The notes beneath the pieces are model-generated. The model was not told the origin of the DNA, searched no databases, and worked only from the letters and a program-made list of their open reading frames with translations. A program made the translations under genes and the position numbers. This document shows, one piece after another, positions 9,188 to 19,379 of a DNA stretch of 64,000 nucleotides (position 1 is the stretch's first letter; each line of letters begins with the position of its first letter). The stretch lies in NCBI RefSeq assembly GCF_000721705.1, contig NZ_JOJL01000011.1, positions 124,001 through 188,000 on the forward strand. The letters are read 5' to 3'. This DNA is from Actinoplanes subtropicus. Its GTDB lineage: Bacteria; Actinomycetota; Actinomycetes; Mycobacteriales; Micromonosporaceae.

Positions 9188-9934
9188 GCGGCGGGGCGCC
9201 GCGGGGCCGCGGGGGGGGTCCAGCGGGGCCAGCCGGGGCCCGACCCCGCGCGGGCGGGGGCGCCCGGGGGGGAGCGTGTTGCGCAGGCCGTCGCGCCGGC
9301 GCCTCGAGCGGTCCCGCACCGGCGACGCGGCGTGGTGCACGACCAGGTCGGCCCGGTAGCAGAGCTCCCAGCCGGCGGCGAGCAGATCGGTCGCGAGCAG
9401 TTCCTCCTCGCCGCCGAGCCACAGCCGGGCGCTGAACCCGCCGGCCGCGCGGAAGGCCTCCCGCCGTACGACGGACGCGCCGGCCAGGAAGCTGCCGAGC
9501 GCCGGTCCGGGCAGCCAGCCCGGGCCCGGAACGGGGGAGTCGCGCAGTTCGGCGACGATCGGATCGTCCTCGCCGCCCGGCTCGACGACGATCCGGGCGT
9601 TCAGCACGGCCAGCCGCGGGTGCGCGTCCAGCAGGGCGGCCGCGCGGGCCAGACTGCCCGGCTCCCACCAGGTGTCGTCGTCGCAGAAGGCGACGTAGGG
9701 CGTCCGGAGCCGCTCGACGCCCAGGTTGCGGCCGACCGCGCCGGCGTTGCGATCGAGGGCGAGCACCTCGACTTCGGGAAACCTTTTCCGGACGGCGTCG
9801 GCCGTGCCGTCGGTGGAGCCGTTGTCGACCAGCACGATCGGCGGCCGCTCGGGCAGTTCCACGAGGCGGGCGACCGCGCCGAGCGCCTCCGGCCGGCGTT
9901 CATGAGTGATCACGACGACTCCGATCCGCTCCAC
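9179..9934 (-). CDS. GT-A glycosyltransferase family 2, damaged 3' end
   Basis: About 251 residues from GTG 9934 (ATG 9979 is an alternative). Family 2 features are clear: an N-terminal strand RIGVVVITHERRP, VDNGSTDGT, and the acceptor/metal motif FCDDDTWWEPGSL, then a GGEEELLATDLLAAGW block. After RNTL (about base 9283) the protein turns into a Pro/Arg/Gly run encoded by nearly pure G+C, and the normal C-terminal helix is lost just where the SDR N terminus is also lost. It probably transfers a sugar to a surface or natural-product acceptor. It is divergent from the radical SAM gene, and the alternative ATG 9979 would overlap that gene's start. Confidence 0.7.
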   Translation of the reverse strand: MERIGVVVITHERRPEALGAVARLVELPERPPIVLVDNGSTDGTADAVRKRFPEVEVLALDRNAGAVGRNLGVERLRTPYVAFCDDDTWWEPGSLARAAALLDAHPRLAVLNARIVVEPGGEDDPIVAELRDSPVPGPGWLPGPALGSFLAGASVVRREAFRAAGGFSARLWLGGEEELLATDLLAAGWELCYRADLVVHHAASPVRDRSRRRRDGLRNTLPPGRPRPRGVGPRLAPLDPPRGPAAPRRYI

Positions 9935-9977
9935 GAAGCGTGGTGTACCCCGCGGCTCCCGTGGTACTCGGCCCGGC

Positions 9978-10973
9978 ATGGACCACGCGCCGGTGACCGG
10001 CCCGCCGCTGCCCGAACATCTGCAGGTCGAAATCACCTCGGCCTGCAACCTGCGCTGCACGATGTGTCTTGTCCGCTACCGCCCGCCGGTGAACAAGCTG
10101 GCCGGGGCGATGCGGCCGGAGCTGTTCCGGCGGCTGGTCGACGAGGTGCCGGTGCGCCGGCTCACCCTGCAGGGCCTCGGCGAGCCGCTGCTGTCGCCGT
10201 ACCTGCCGGAAATGATCGCGACCGCCGTCGGCCGCGGCATCCGGGTCGGCTTCAACTCCAACGCCACGCTGCTGACCGGCCGGCGCGCCCGCGAACTGGT
10301 CGAGTCGGGTCTCGACTGGCTGCACGTCTCGCTCGACGGCGCCGGTCCGGCCGTCTACGAGGCGATCCGCGAGGGCGCGTCGTTCGATCGGGTGGTCGGC
10401 AACCTGGCGGGCCTGGTGCGGGCCAAGCGGGAGCTCGGCAGCGCGACGCCGTGGATCCGGGTGGTGTTCGTGGCGATGCGTGACAACGTCGCCGACCTGC
10501 CGGGGCTGGCCCGGCTGCTGGCCCGGATCGGGGTGGACGAGTTGCGCGTGCAGAATCTCTCGCACGACTTCGCCGACACCGATCCGGCCGGCGCCTACCG
10601 GGAGATCCGCGAGTTCACCGCCGGCCAGGCACTGTGGAGCGACCAGGACACCGAGCGGGCCCGCTCGATGTTCGCCGAGGCCGCCCGGGTCGCGGCGCCG
10701 GCCGGCCTGAGGCTGCGGGTGCCCGCCCTGGCCGACGAGGGCGGCGGCAACTGCACGTGGCCCTGGGACGCGGCGTATGTGACCAGCGCCGGCCTGGTGC
10801 AGCCGTGCTGCATGGTGATGGGCGACGACCGGGTCGTTCTCGGCGATCTGAACCGATCGAGTTTCGCCGAGATCTGGTGCGGCGAGGCGTACCAGGACTT
10901 CCGCCGCCGGCTCGACAGCGCCGACCCGCCCGACGTCTGCCGCGGCTGCTCCCTCTACCGCCACACCTTCTAG
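9978..10973 (+). CDS. Radical SAM/SPASM protein
   Basis: About 331 residues from ATG 9978. The radical SAM cluster motif C23-N-L-R-C27-T-M-C30 follows the typical start VEITSACNLRC. The barrel continues with LQGLGEPLLSP (GGEP-like) and DWLHVSLDGAG. The C-terminal SPASM region supplies cysteines for auxiliary clusters (GNCTWPWDAAYV, VQPCCMVMG and CRGCSLYRHTF). Relatives modify peptides or act as maturases for alcohol dehydrogenase-like partners. No precursor peptide is obvious next to it. The upstream frame to 9906 lacks a convincing ribosome site, so the ATG nearest the conserved start is used. Confidence 0.85.
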   Translation: MDHAPVTGPPLPEHLQVEITSACNLRCTMCLVRYRPPVNKLAGAMRPELFRRLVDEVPVRRLTLQGLGEPLLSPYLPEMIATAVGRGIRVGFNSNATLLTGRRARELVESGLDWLHVSLDGAGPAVYEAIREGASFDRVVGNLAGLVRAKRELGSATPWIRVVFVAMRDNVADLPGLARLLARIGVDELRVQNLSHDFADTDPAGAYREIREFTAGQALWSDQDTERARSMFAEAARVAAPAGLRLRVPALADEGGGNCTWPWDAAYVTSAGLVQPCCMVMGDDRVVLGDLNRSSFAEIWCGEAYQDFRRRLDSADPPDVCRGCSLYRHTF

Positions 10974-11028
10974 AACCCATGCGGGCGTACGGGTGAGAAA
11001 AGCGCCGCGACGGGGGTAGAGGACCGGT

Positions 11029-11943
11029 ATGGGCGCTGCCGGACCGCTCCTGATCGTCTATGTCGTCTGGGGATCGACCTACCTGGGGCTCAAGGTCGGA
11101 CTCGAGACGTTCCCGCCGTTCACCCTCAACGCGGCCCGGTTCCTGGTCGCGGGCGCGCTGCTGTTCGCCTACTGCCGCTACCGGCGCTGGACGATGCCGG
11201 ACCGGCGGGAATGGCGGGCCGGCGCGATCCAGGGGCTGCTCCTGCCGGCCGCGGGCACCGGCGGGGCGTGCTGGGCCGAGCAGACCCTGCCGTCCGGCAC
11301 GACCGCGCTCTTCCTGGCCACGATCCCGCTGTGGATCGTGCTCGGCCGGCGCGTGATCGATCGTGAGCGCATCACCGTCCCGATCGGCATCGGCCTGGTC
11401 GCGGGCATCGCCGGGGTGGCCGTCCTGGTCCGGCCGGGCGGCGCGAACGACGCGCTCGCCACCGCGGTCGCGCTGGGCGGGGCGATGTGCTGGGGACTCG
11501 GCTCGGTCTACGCGGTGCACGCGCCCCGGCCGTCGCACGCCCTGCTGGCGAGCGCGGTGGAGATGGTGAGCGCGGGAGCGATCCTGGCGGCGCTGGCCGG
11601 GGTCGCCGGGGAGTACGGGCGGATCGGGGTGTCCGGCCGATCGCTGCTGGCCCTCGGCTACCTGATCGTGTTCGGCAGTGTGATCGCGTACACCGCGTAC
11701 ACCTGGCTGCTCGATCACGTCGCGCCGCGGGTCGCCGGCACGTACGCGTTCGTCAACCCGGTCGTCGCCGTGCTGCTCGGCTGGTGGCTGCTCGGCGAGC
11801 GGCTGGACGCCCGCGTCCTGATCGGCACCGCGGTCATCGCCGCCGGGGTCGCCCTGATCGTGCTGTTCCCCGCCCGTACCGGCGAGTCCGATTCATCGGA
11901 CGAACCGGCGGTGCCGGCCCCGGCGCGGGGCAGGGGACGGTGA
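11029..11943 (+). CDS. EamA/DMT-family transporter
   Basis: 304 residues with about ten hydrophobic helices in two EamA repeats. The first repeat starts YVVWGSTYLGLKVGLETFPP; the second ends AFVNPVVAVLLGWWLLGERL, a typical EamA motif. Members export metabolites or amino acids across the cytoplasmic membrane. It stands alone on the plus strand, 55 bp after the radical SAM gene, so co-transcription is possible. The C terminus is a short acidic/Pro tail. The substrate cannot be told. Confidence 0.88.
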   Translation: MGAAGPLLIVYVVWGSTYLGLKVGLETFPPFTLNAARFLVAGALLFAYCRYRRWTMPDRREWRAGAIQGLLLPAAGTGGACWAEQTLPSGTTALFLATIPLWIVLGRRVIDRERITVPIGIGLVAGIAGVAVLVRPGGANDALATAVALGGAMCWGLGSVYAVHAPRPSHALLASAVEMVSAGAILAALAGVAGEYGRIGVSGRSLLALGYLIVFGSVIAYTAYTWLLDHVAPRVAGTYAFVNPVVAVLLGWWLLGERLDARVLIGTAVIAAGVALIVLFPARTGESDSSDEPAVPAPARGRGR

Positions 11944-12047
11944 GGCGGAGTCCCGCTCAGATTTGACACCGCTGGCCACGCTGACGTTTGCGGGGGTCGC
12001 CGATCCGGGAATCGGGGCGGTGATGTCGGGTGGACCTGGGAGGTTTC

Positions 12048-12368
12048 GTGAGCGCTCACGACTACGTGGCGGCCGTCGTGTTCGGGGCGGTCATCGGGGT
12101 GGTGGCCCGGATCCTGCTGCCCGGGCGGCAGGGGATCGGGATCATCCTGACCGTCCTGATCGGGATGGGAGCGGCGGTCGCCGGCACCTGGGCCGCCGAT
12201 CGGTGGGACCTGCGCAGCGGAAAGATGCTCACGGTGTGGCATCACCGGTACGACTGGGAGGTGCTCGCGGTGCAGCTCGGGATCGCCGTGGTGGGCATCG
12301 CGATCGCGGCGATGCTGGCCAAGGCGTTCTCGACCGAACCCGCGGAGGGCGAGCGGCGCCGCCGGTGA
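12048..12368 (+). CDS. GlsB/YeaQ/YmgE-family stress membrane protein
   Basis: 106 residues from GTG 12048, preceded by GGGAGG; an upstream GTG at 12030 is in frame. Three hydrophobic helices with a conserved GAVIGVVARILLPGRQG first helix match the transglycosylase-associated (GlsB/YeaQ) family, although the linker between helices ([16 protein letters not shown]) is longer than usual. The role is general envelope stress; no enzymatic activity is known. Its 3' end overlaps the shifted tail of ku on the other strand. Confidence 0.75.
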   Translation: MSAHDYVAAVVFGAVIGVVARILLPGRQGIGIILTVLIGMGAAVAGTWAADRWDLRSGKMLTVWHHRYDWEVLAVQLGIAVVGIAIAAMLAKAFSTEPAEGERRRR

Positions 12369-13323
12369 CGCTCAGGAGGCCTTCTTCCTCGCCGGCGCTT
12401 TCTCGGCCGCGGCTTTCTTTGGCCGGTGTCTTCTTGGCCGCGGCTTTCTTGGCCGGTGTCTTCTTGGCCGCGGCCTTCTTGGCGGGCGCTTTCTTGGCGG
12501 GCGTCTCCTTCGCCGGGGACTTCCGCGACGGGGCCGAGCGGCGCTTCTGCGCGTTCTCGACGCTGCGCTTGAGCACCTCGAACAGGTCGGTGACGTTCGT
12601 CGGCTCGGGCGCCGGCTCGGCGACCGTGACCTTCCTGCCGGCCCGCTTCTGCTTGATCAGCTCGTTGACCCGGTCGGTGTAGGTGTCCCGGAAGTCCCGC
12701 GGGCGCCACGGGCCGGCCATCGAGTCGATCAGCTGCTGGGCCATGCTCAGCTCGTTCTTCCTGGCGGCGCCCGGGCGCGGCAGCCCCTCGATCTCCTCCT
12801 TCGGGTCGCGCACCTCGTCGGCGAAGAACATCGTCTGCAGCACCAGGAGGTCGCCGTCGGGACGGATCGCCGCCAGATACTCCTTGCCGCGCATCACCAG
12901 GGTGCCGATCGCGGCCCGGTTGGCGTCGGTCATCGCGTCCCGCAGCAGCCCGTACACCTTGGCGGTGTCCTCGCCGCCCGGGCAGAGATAGTAGGTCTTC
13001 TGGTAGTAGATCGGATCGATGTCGTCCAGGTCGACGAAGCGGTCGATCGCCAGGCTGCGGGAGCGCCCCGGCGCCACCGCGTCCAGTTCGTCCTGGTCGA
13101 GCAGGACGTACTCGCCGCCGCCGACGTCCGCGCCCTTGACGATGTCGTCGTAGTCGACCTCCTTGCCGGTGCGCTCGTTGACCCGCCGGTATCGGATGCG
13201 ATCGGACGTGTCCCGCTCGAACTGGTGGAACGACACCTCGTGCTCGTGGGTCGCGGAATACATCGCGACCGGCACGGAGACCAGGCCGAAGGTGATCGCC
13301 CCGGTCCAGATCGGTCGTGCCAT
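12229..13323 (-). CDS. ku: Ku-type DNA end-binding protein for NHEJ, tail frameshifted
   Basis: Bacterial Ku homodimer that binds double-strand ends and recruits ligase D. Start [19 protein letters not shown] is the family signature, and the Ku core covers about residues 1-255. A lysine-rich tail of repeated [10 protein letters not shown] (10 residues, 30 bp) follows. In the last copy the DNA reads TTCTTT where sister copies have TTCTT, one extra T near 12418-12420. Without it the tail would continue [16 protein letters not shown] and stop at 12372. As written it runs on in a foreign frame to 12229, over the GlsB-like gene. It sits downstream of the phosphoesterase gene in the same unit. Confidence 0.9.
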   Translation of the reverse strand: MARPIWTGAITFGLVSVPVAMYSATHEHEVSFHQFERDTSDRIRYRRVNERTGKEVDYDDIVKGADVGGGEYVLLDQDELDAVAPGRSRSLAIDRFVDLDDIDPIYYQKTYYLCPGGEDTAKVYGLLRDAMTDANRAAIGTLVMRGKEYLAAIRPDGDLLVLQTMFFADEVRDPKEEIEGLPRPGAARKNELSMAQQLIDSMAGPWRPRDFRDTYTDRVNELIKQKRAGRKVTVAEPAPEPTNVTDLFEVLKRSVENAQKRRSAPSRKSPAKETPAKKAPAKKAAAKKTPAKKAAAKKTPAKESRGRESAGEEEGLLSVTGGAARPPRVRSRTPWPASPRSRCPPRRSRAAPRAPPSRTGDATP

Positions 13324-13369
13324 GGCTCCCCCCTCTCGGTTACGACTGGATACGACCGGTTACGACTGG

Positions 13370-13960
13370 CTACGACGCTCGATCCGGATCGGCCTGCACC
13401 TCGTCGTTGGTGCGGTCGCTCAGAACCGATCGCGGGTGCTCCTCCGGGTCCCAGCCGCTGACCGCGAACTGATCGCGTTTGTGCAGCAGCAGCCATTCCT
13501 CCTTGCCGCGCGCGTCGACCCGGGTGCGCACGAGAACGAACCGGCCGCGCAACTTAGCTCCGAACAGATCGAAATGGAGCTCACCGGCGGCGAGAGAGGC
13601 GTCCGGGTCCGCCGCGGAGGCCGGCTGCCAGGTCCCGTTGTCCCAGACGATCACGTCGCCGCTGCCGTACTGGCCGCCCGGGATCACGCCCTCGAAGCCG
13701 GCGTAGTCGAGCGGATGGTCCTCGACGTGGTAGGCGGCGCGGCGCACCTTCGGGTCCAGGGTCGGGCCCTTCGGCACCGCCCAGCTCGCCAGGACGCCGC
13801 CGACCTCGAGGCGGAAGTCGTAGTGCAGCCGCCGCGCCCGGTGCCGCTGGACCACGAACCGGCGGGTGGCGGTCTCGCCGCCGCCGGCGCCGGCCGGTTC
13901 GGGCGTACGAGCGAAGTCACGCTTGTCGCGGTACCGGCCGAGCGGATCAGCGGACGCCAT
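13370..13960 (-). CDS. Stand-alone LigD-type 3'-phosphoesterase
   Basis: 196 residues matching the phosphoesterase (PE) domain normally fused inside ligase D. It trims 3'-phosphates or ribonucleotides at broken DNA ends. The metal and catalytic residues are all visible: H40, H46, D48 and R50 in QRHRARRLHYDFRLE, and H82 in VEDHPLDYAGFEG, equivalent to H42/H48/D50/R52/H84 of Pseudomonas LigD. There is no polymerase or ligase domain on either side. It lies 46 bp upstream of ku on the same strand, which supports a joint NHEJ role. Confidence 0.88.
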   Translation of the reverse strand: MASADPLGRYRDKRDFARTPEPAGAGGGETATRRFVVQRHRARRLHYDFRLEVGGVLASWAVPKGPTLDPKVRRAAYHVEDHPLDYAGFEGVIPGGQYGSGDVIVWDNGTWQPASAADPDASLAAGELHFDLFGAKLRGRFVLVRTRVDARGKEEWLLLHKRDQFAVSGWDPEEHPRSVLSDRTNDEVQADPDRAS

Positions 13961-14004
13961 GCCGCCGGTATACCCGCTCCTCGTCGTCTTTCACCAGCGG
14001 CGCC

Positions 14005-14892
14005 TCAGCGGGCGGCCAGGCCGGCGACGATGCCGGCGACCCGGTGGACGGCCGGGGACGTCTCGCCCGAGCGGGTGGCCAGGGCCAGATCGATGGTGGC
14101 GGCGTCGGTGAGCTCGACATACGCGACGCCGGCCAGGGCCAGGCTGCGCACCGGCGACGGCACCAGCGCCACGCCCAGGCCGGCCGCGACGAACACGACC
14201 AGCGTCGCCGTCTCGCCCACCTCGGTGATCGACGGCGGCCGGAACCCGGCCGCCGCACACGCCGCCAGCACGCGCTCGTGCATCGACGACCGGTGCCCGG
14301 AATAGTGCATCACGAACGGCTCCCCGGCCAGCTCCGCCAGGTCGATCCGGGCCCGCCCGGCCAGCGGGTGATGGTCGGGCAGCACCGCGACCATCCGCTC
14401 GGTGCGCAGCACCCGCAGGTCGACCGCGGGCCGTGCGAGGCCGTCCGGCCGCAGCACCACCAGGTCGTAAGACCCGTCCAGCAGCCCGTCGAGCAGCGCC
14501 GGGCTGAGCAGCTCGCCGTGCAGCTCGAGCCGCACCCCCGGCAACGCGTCGCGCACTTGGCGGGCGGCGAGCGGCAACAGGTCGTACGTCGCCGTGCCGA
14601 TGAAGCCGACCGACACCCGCCCGGCCTGCCCCGACGCGACCTGCGCCATGTCGGTCGAGGCCCGGTCGACCGACCCGAGCACCGCATGGCAGTGCTCGGC
14701 GAAGCGCCGGCCCGCCCCGGTCAGCTCCACCCGGCGCGTGGTGCGGCTGACCAACTCCACGCCGAACTCCCGTTCCAGCTGCTTGACCTGCTGGGAGAGC
14801 GCAGGCTGGGCGATGTGCAGGCGCTCGGCCGCCCGCCCGAAATGTCCCTCCTCGGCGAGGGCGGCGAAGGCACGCAGGTGACGCAGTTCCAT
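14005..14892 (-). CDS. LysR-family transcriptional regulator
   Basis: 295 residues. The N-terminal winged HTH (MELRHLRAFAALAEEGHFGRAAERLHIAQPALSQQVKQLE) is the LysR signature, followed by a substrate-binding domain of about 200 residues. It is divergent from the thiolase-CoA transferase operon with a 70-bp AT-rich gap, the classic arrangement for a LysR regulator of beta-ketoadipate genes (PcaQ/CatR-like). The inducer is probably a pathway intermediate, which is inference. Confidence 0.9.
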   Translation of the reverse strand: MELRHLRAFAALAEEGHFGRAAERLHIAQPALSQQVKQLEREFGVELVSRTTRRVELTGAGRRFAEHCHAVLGSVDRASTDMAQVASGQAGRVSVGFIGTATYDLLPLAARQVRDALPGVRLELHGELLSPALLDGLLDGSYDLVVLRPDGLARPAVDLRVLRTERMVAVLPDHHPLAGRARIDLAELAGEPFVMHYSGHRSSMHERVLAACAAAGFRPPSITEVGETATLVVFVAAGLGVALVPSPVRSLALAGVAYVELTDAATIDLALATRSGETSPAVHRVAGIVAGLAAR

Positions 14893-14910
14893 AATCGGAC
14901 ATTATCAATC

Positions 14911-14926
14911 ATAGGCAATTCAGTAT
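14911..14926. promoter_or_regulatory. Candidate LysR-type binding site
   Basis: ATAGGCAATTCAGTAT carries ATA and TAT arms ten bases apart, inside the only AT-rich stretch (14891-14935) between the divergent lysR and thiolase genes. LysR proteins bind interrupted dyads of this kind. It is weakly supported by one copy. Confidence 0.35.
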
Positions 14927-14962
14927 TGGAACCAATCGGTCCGCGAAACGTAGGGTGGGAAC

Positions 14963-16143
<1,181 letters not shown>

Positions 16144-16147
<4 letters not shown>

Positions 16148-16803
16148 GCGCGACCATTTGCGATTCGGCGGCCGAGGCGGTCGCCGGGATCGAGGACGGC
16201 TCGACGATCCTGGTCGGCGGGTTCGGCATGGCCGGCATGCCGGTCGAACTGGTGGACGCGCTGATCGAGCAGGGCGCCAAGGACCTCACCGTGGTCTCCA
16301 ACAACGCCGGGAACGGCGACACCGGCCTTGCCGCCCTGCTGGCCAAGGGACGCGTACGCAAGATGGTGTGTTCCTTTCCGCGGCAGTCGGATTCCTGGGT
16401 CTTCGACGGGCTGTACCGGGCCGGGAAGATCGAGCTCGACCTGGTGCCGCAGGGAAACCTCGCCGAGCGGATGCGGGCGGCCGGCGCGGGCATCGGCGCG
16501 TTCTTCTGCCCGACCGGCGCCGGCACGTCGCTCGCCGAGGGCAAGGAGGTGCGCGAGATCGACGGCCGCACCTACGTGCTCGAGTACCCGATCCGGGGGG
16601 ACGTGGCACTGATCGGCGCGCACGTTTCCGATCGGATGGGCAACCTCGTCTACCGCAAGACCGCCCGCAACTTCGGGCCGGTGATGGCGACCGCCGCCAA
16701 GCTGGTCATCGCCCAGGTGAGCGAGGTGGTCGACACGGGCCGGCTCGATCCCGAAGCGATCGTGACGCCGAGCATCTACGTGGACCGGGTGGTGGCGGTA
16801 TGA
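16144..16803 (+). CDS. pcaI: 3-oxoacid CoA-transferase subunit A
   Basis: 219 residues. The alpha subunit of a family I CoA-transferase begins with a Rossmann-like GGFGMAGMPVELVDAL loop and has the conserved GNLAERMRAAGAGIGAFFCPTG and EYPIRGDVALIGAHVSDRMGN-type segments. It is translated by coupling to the thiolase stop. It forms a heterodimer with the product of 16931-17569, using succinyl-CoA as CoA donor for beta-ketoadipate (PcaIJ) or acetoacetate (SCOT). Confidence 0.85.
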
Positions 16804-16930
16804 CCGCCTGCACCGAGCGGCACCCAGCCCGAGTAGACAAGCCTTCAGTCCGTCTTTGGGCGGCGGGCGGGGCGGTTGGATGGGGCATCGCAGGCGAGGG
16901 CCAGAAGGGCATGCCAGAGGAGGGCGCAGC

Positions 16931-17569
16931 ATGAGCCTCGACAAGCACGCGATGGCCGAACTGATCGCGAACGACATCCCGCGCGGCGCGTACGTGAACC
17001 TCGGGATCGGCCAGCCCACGCTGGTCGCCGACCACCTGCCGGCCGACTCGGGCGTGGTGCTGCACACCGAGAACGGGATGCTCAACATGGGCCCGGCCGC
17101 CACGGGCGACCAGATCGATCCCGACCTGATGAACGCCGGGAAGATCCCGGTGACCGAGCTGCCCGGGTCGTCGTACTTCCACCACGCCGACTCGTTCGCG
17201 ATGATGCGCGGCGGCCACCTCGACGTGTGCGTGCTCGGCGCGTTCCAGGTCTCGGCCGCCGGCGACCTGGCCAACTGGCACACCGGCGAGCCGGAGGCGA
17301 TCCCGGCGGTCGGCGGCGCGATGGACCTGGCGATCGGCGCGAAGAGCGTTTTCGTGATGATGACGCTGTTCGCGAAGGACGGCTCGGCCAAACTGGTCGA
17401 GAAGTGTTCGTATCCGCTCACCGGCGTCGGCTGCGTCGACCGCGTCTACACGGACCACGCGACATTTCTGATCACGCCGGACGGCGTCGTGGTGCGGGAG
17501 ACGTTCGGCATCTCGTTCGACGAACTCGCCGCGCGAGTTCCGGTCAAACTGCTCGCCCCAGCACGCTGA
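16931..17569 (+). CDS. pcaJ: 3-oxoacid CoA-transferase subunit B
   Basis: 212 residues from ATG 16931, preceded by GGAGG-like sequence (AGAGGAGGGCGC). The glutamate of HTENGMLNMGP is the family's catalytic residue that carries CoA. A GIGQPTLVADHL nucleotide loop and EKCSYPLTGVGCVDRVYTD follow. Unusually, 127 bp separate it from subunit A, with no clear gene in between. Its 3' end overlaps the convergent hydroxylase gene by 26 bp. Confidence 0.85.
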   Translation: MSLDKHAMAELIANDIPRGAYVNLGIGQPTLVADHLPADSGVVLHTENGMLNMGPAATGDQIDPDLMNAGKIPVTELPGSSYFHHADSFAMMRGGHLDVCVLGAFQVSAAGDLANWHTGEPEAIPAVGGAMDLAIGAKSVFVMMTLFAKDGSAKLVEKCSYPLTGVGCVDRVYTDHATFLITPDGVVVRETFGISFDELAARVPVKLLAPAR

Positions 17570-19295
17570 TCAGGGCCTCGCGCAACACGTCGGCCGGCGC
17601 GCCGGGCAGGGCCGCGCTGCGGTAGCAGACGTGGTTGTCCGGCCGGACCAGCACGCAGCCGCTGTCGCCGACCTCGCGCAGCCGTGCCCAGTCGCCGTAG
17701 ACGTCCTCGTACGAAGCGCCCGGCCCGATCGTCACCGCTGCCAGTGGCACGCCCAGGTCGGCCGCGACCGACGAGACGGCCGAGACCCACGGCTCCCCGC
17801 CGACCCCGGTGAAGAGCGTGAACCGGCCCTGCCCGCCGAGGTCCAGCGTGGACACCGAACGCCGGTCGCGGACCACCCAGGCGTGCGGGATCTTCGCGCC
17901 CGGCGTGGTGGTGGCGTGGTGGTAGAGCTCGTCGTCGCGCGGGTTCATGGCGGGGGCGGACCCGTCGGGGAGGACGGCGCTCGACTCGTACCGCTGATTG
18001 AGCTCGACGCCGTGGGTGTTGAACTCGTAGTTCTTGAACTCGATCGCCTCGCGCAACGCCGCCCGCTGCTTCTCCGCCTCGGGCCCGGCGTCCTTGCGCT
18101 TGGCCATGTTGCGGCGCAGCTCCGACGGGTCCTCGGTGGAGAGCATCCCGAGCGCCTCGAAGATGCGGGTGGTCTCGCCGATGCTGCGGTTGGCCCGGTC
18201 GACGATCTGCTTGCCGATCGGCGCCCGCTCGGCGGTGTAGGTGTCCAGCAGCTCCGGGCCGGCCACCCCGCGCAGCACCAGGGCCAGCTTCCAGGCCAGG
18301 TTGTAGGCGTCCTGGATGGACGTGTTCGAGCCGAGACCGTTGGACGGCGGATGCCGGTGCACCGCGTCGCCCGCGCAGAACACCCGGCCCTTCTGGTACG
18401 CCTCGGCGTAGAGGTGGTTGACCGTCCACGCCGAGGACGACTTGATGGTCACCGGCACCGAGTCGTCCCCGATCAGATGGTGGGCGATCCGCCGGGCGTA
18501 CTCCTCGGTCAGGTCCGGGGGTTCGCCGTTGATGTCGTAACCCCACACGATCAGCCACTCGTGCCACGGCCGCACGCAGCGGACCAGGCCCATCCCGATC
18601 CCGCCGATGTCCGACCCGGTCTGCAGCACCCAGTACAGCGTGCTCGGCCGGTACGCGACGTACTTGCTGAGGTCGGCCTCGAAGACGATGTTGATGCTGC
18701 CCGCGACGCCCATCCTGCCGACCATCGGCAGCCCGATGTCCTCGGCCACCTTGCTGCGCCCGCCGTCCGCGCCGATCAGATACTTCGCCCGGATCCGGTA
18801 CTCGTCGCCGCGCAACCGATCGCGAACGGTCGCCGTGACGCCGGACGCATCCTGCTCGAGCGACAGGTATTCCGTTTCGTAGCGGAACGACGTGCCCCGG
18901 GCGATCGCGTTGTCCACCAGCACCGGCTCCATCAGGTGCTGCGGCATGTCGCAGATGCTCGACGGCGAGGCCAGGTCGTGGTCGGCCTGCCGGGACGGAT
19001 GGGTGTACCAGGTGTGCAGCCGGCCCAGCTCCTCGCCGGCCAGGCTCGAGCAGAACGGCGTGTCGCCCATCAGCCGCTGCGGCGTGGCCTGGGCGATCAC
19101 CTGGTCCTCGAGGCCGGCGTCGCGCAGCACCTCCATCGTGCGCTGGTTGGTGATGTGCGCCCGCGGCGTGTCCGACAACCGGCCGTACTTGGTCACCACG
19201 ATGTTCGGTACGCCATAGGTGCTCAGCAACAGCGCGGCGGCCCCACCGGCCGGCCCGCTGCCGACGATCAGCACATCGGTCTCGACATCCGTCAT
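17544..19295 (-). CDS. FAD aromatic monooxygenase, TfdB-like
   Basis: 583 residues, class A flavoprotein hydroxylase. It has the N-terminal GSGPAGGAAALLL FAD loop, DTPRAHITNQRTMEVLRD as in 2,4-dichlorophenol 6-monooxygenase, LIGADGGRSKVAEDIG (DG motif) and GDAVHRHPPSNGLGSNTSIQDAYNLAWK-type FAD/ribityl motifs, then a thioredoxin-like C-terminal domain. It uses NAD(P)H and O2 to ortho-hydroxylate a phenolic ring to a catechol. It shares the block with the CoA-transferase/thiolase genes, though no ring-cleavage dioxygenase is present here. The exact substrate is unknown. Confidence 0.82.
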   Translation of the reverse strand: MTDVETDVLIVGSGPAGGAAALLLSTYGVPNIVVTKYGRLSDTPRAHITNQRTMEVLRDAGLEDQVIAQATPQRLMGDTPFCSSLAGEELGRLHTWYTHPSRQADHDLASPSSICDMPQHLMEPVLVDNAIARGTSFRYETEYLSLEQDASGVTATVRDRLRGDEYRIRAKYLIGADGGRSKVAEDIGLPMVGRMGVAGSINIVFEADLSKYVAYRPSTLYWVLQTGSDIGGIGMGLVRCVRPWHEWLIVWGYDINGEPPDLTEEYARRIAHHLIGDDSVPVTIKSSSAWTVNHLYAEAYQKGRVFCAGDAVHRHPPSNGLGSNTSIQDAYNLAWKLALVLRGVAGPELLDTYTAERAPIGKQIVDRANRSIGETTRIFEALGMLSTEDPSELRRNMAKRKDAGPEAEKQRAALREAIEFKNYEFNTHGVELNQRYESSAVLPDGSAPAMNPRDDELYHHATTTPGAKIPHAWVVRDRRSVSTLDLGGQGRFTLFTGVGGEPWVSAVSSVAADLGVPLAAVTIGPGASYEDVYGDWARLREVGDSGCVLVRPDNHVCYRSAALPGAPADVLREALISVLGRAV

Positions 19296-19379
19296 CGGCC
19301 CAGTCTCGGCGTCCCGCCCGGGGTCACGCCTGCACGTTCACGCTGCACAAACCGAGCGCGGCACAAAGCAAGCGCACGT

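Noticed and set aside
16804..16930. A small gene between the two CoA-transferase subunits
   Set aside because: No frame with a ribosome site and plausible composition; treated as a spacer.
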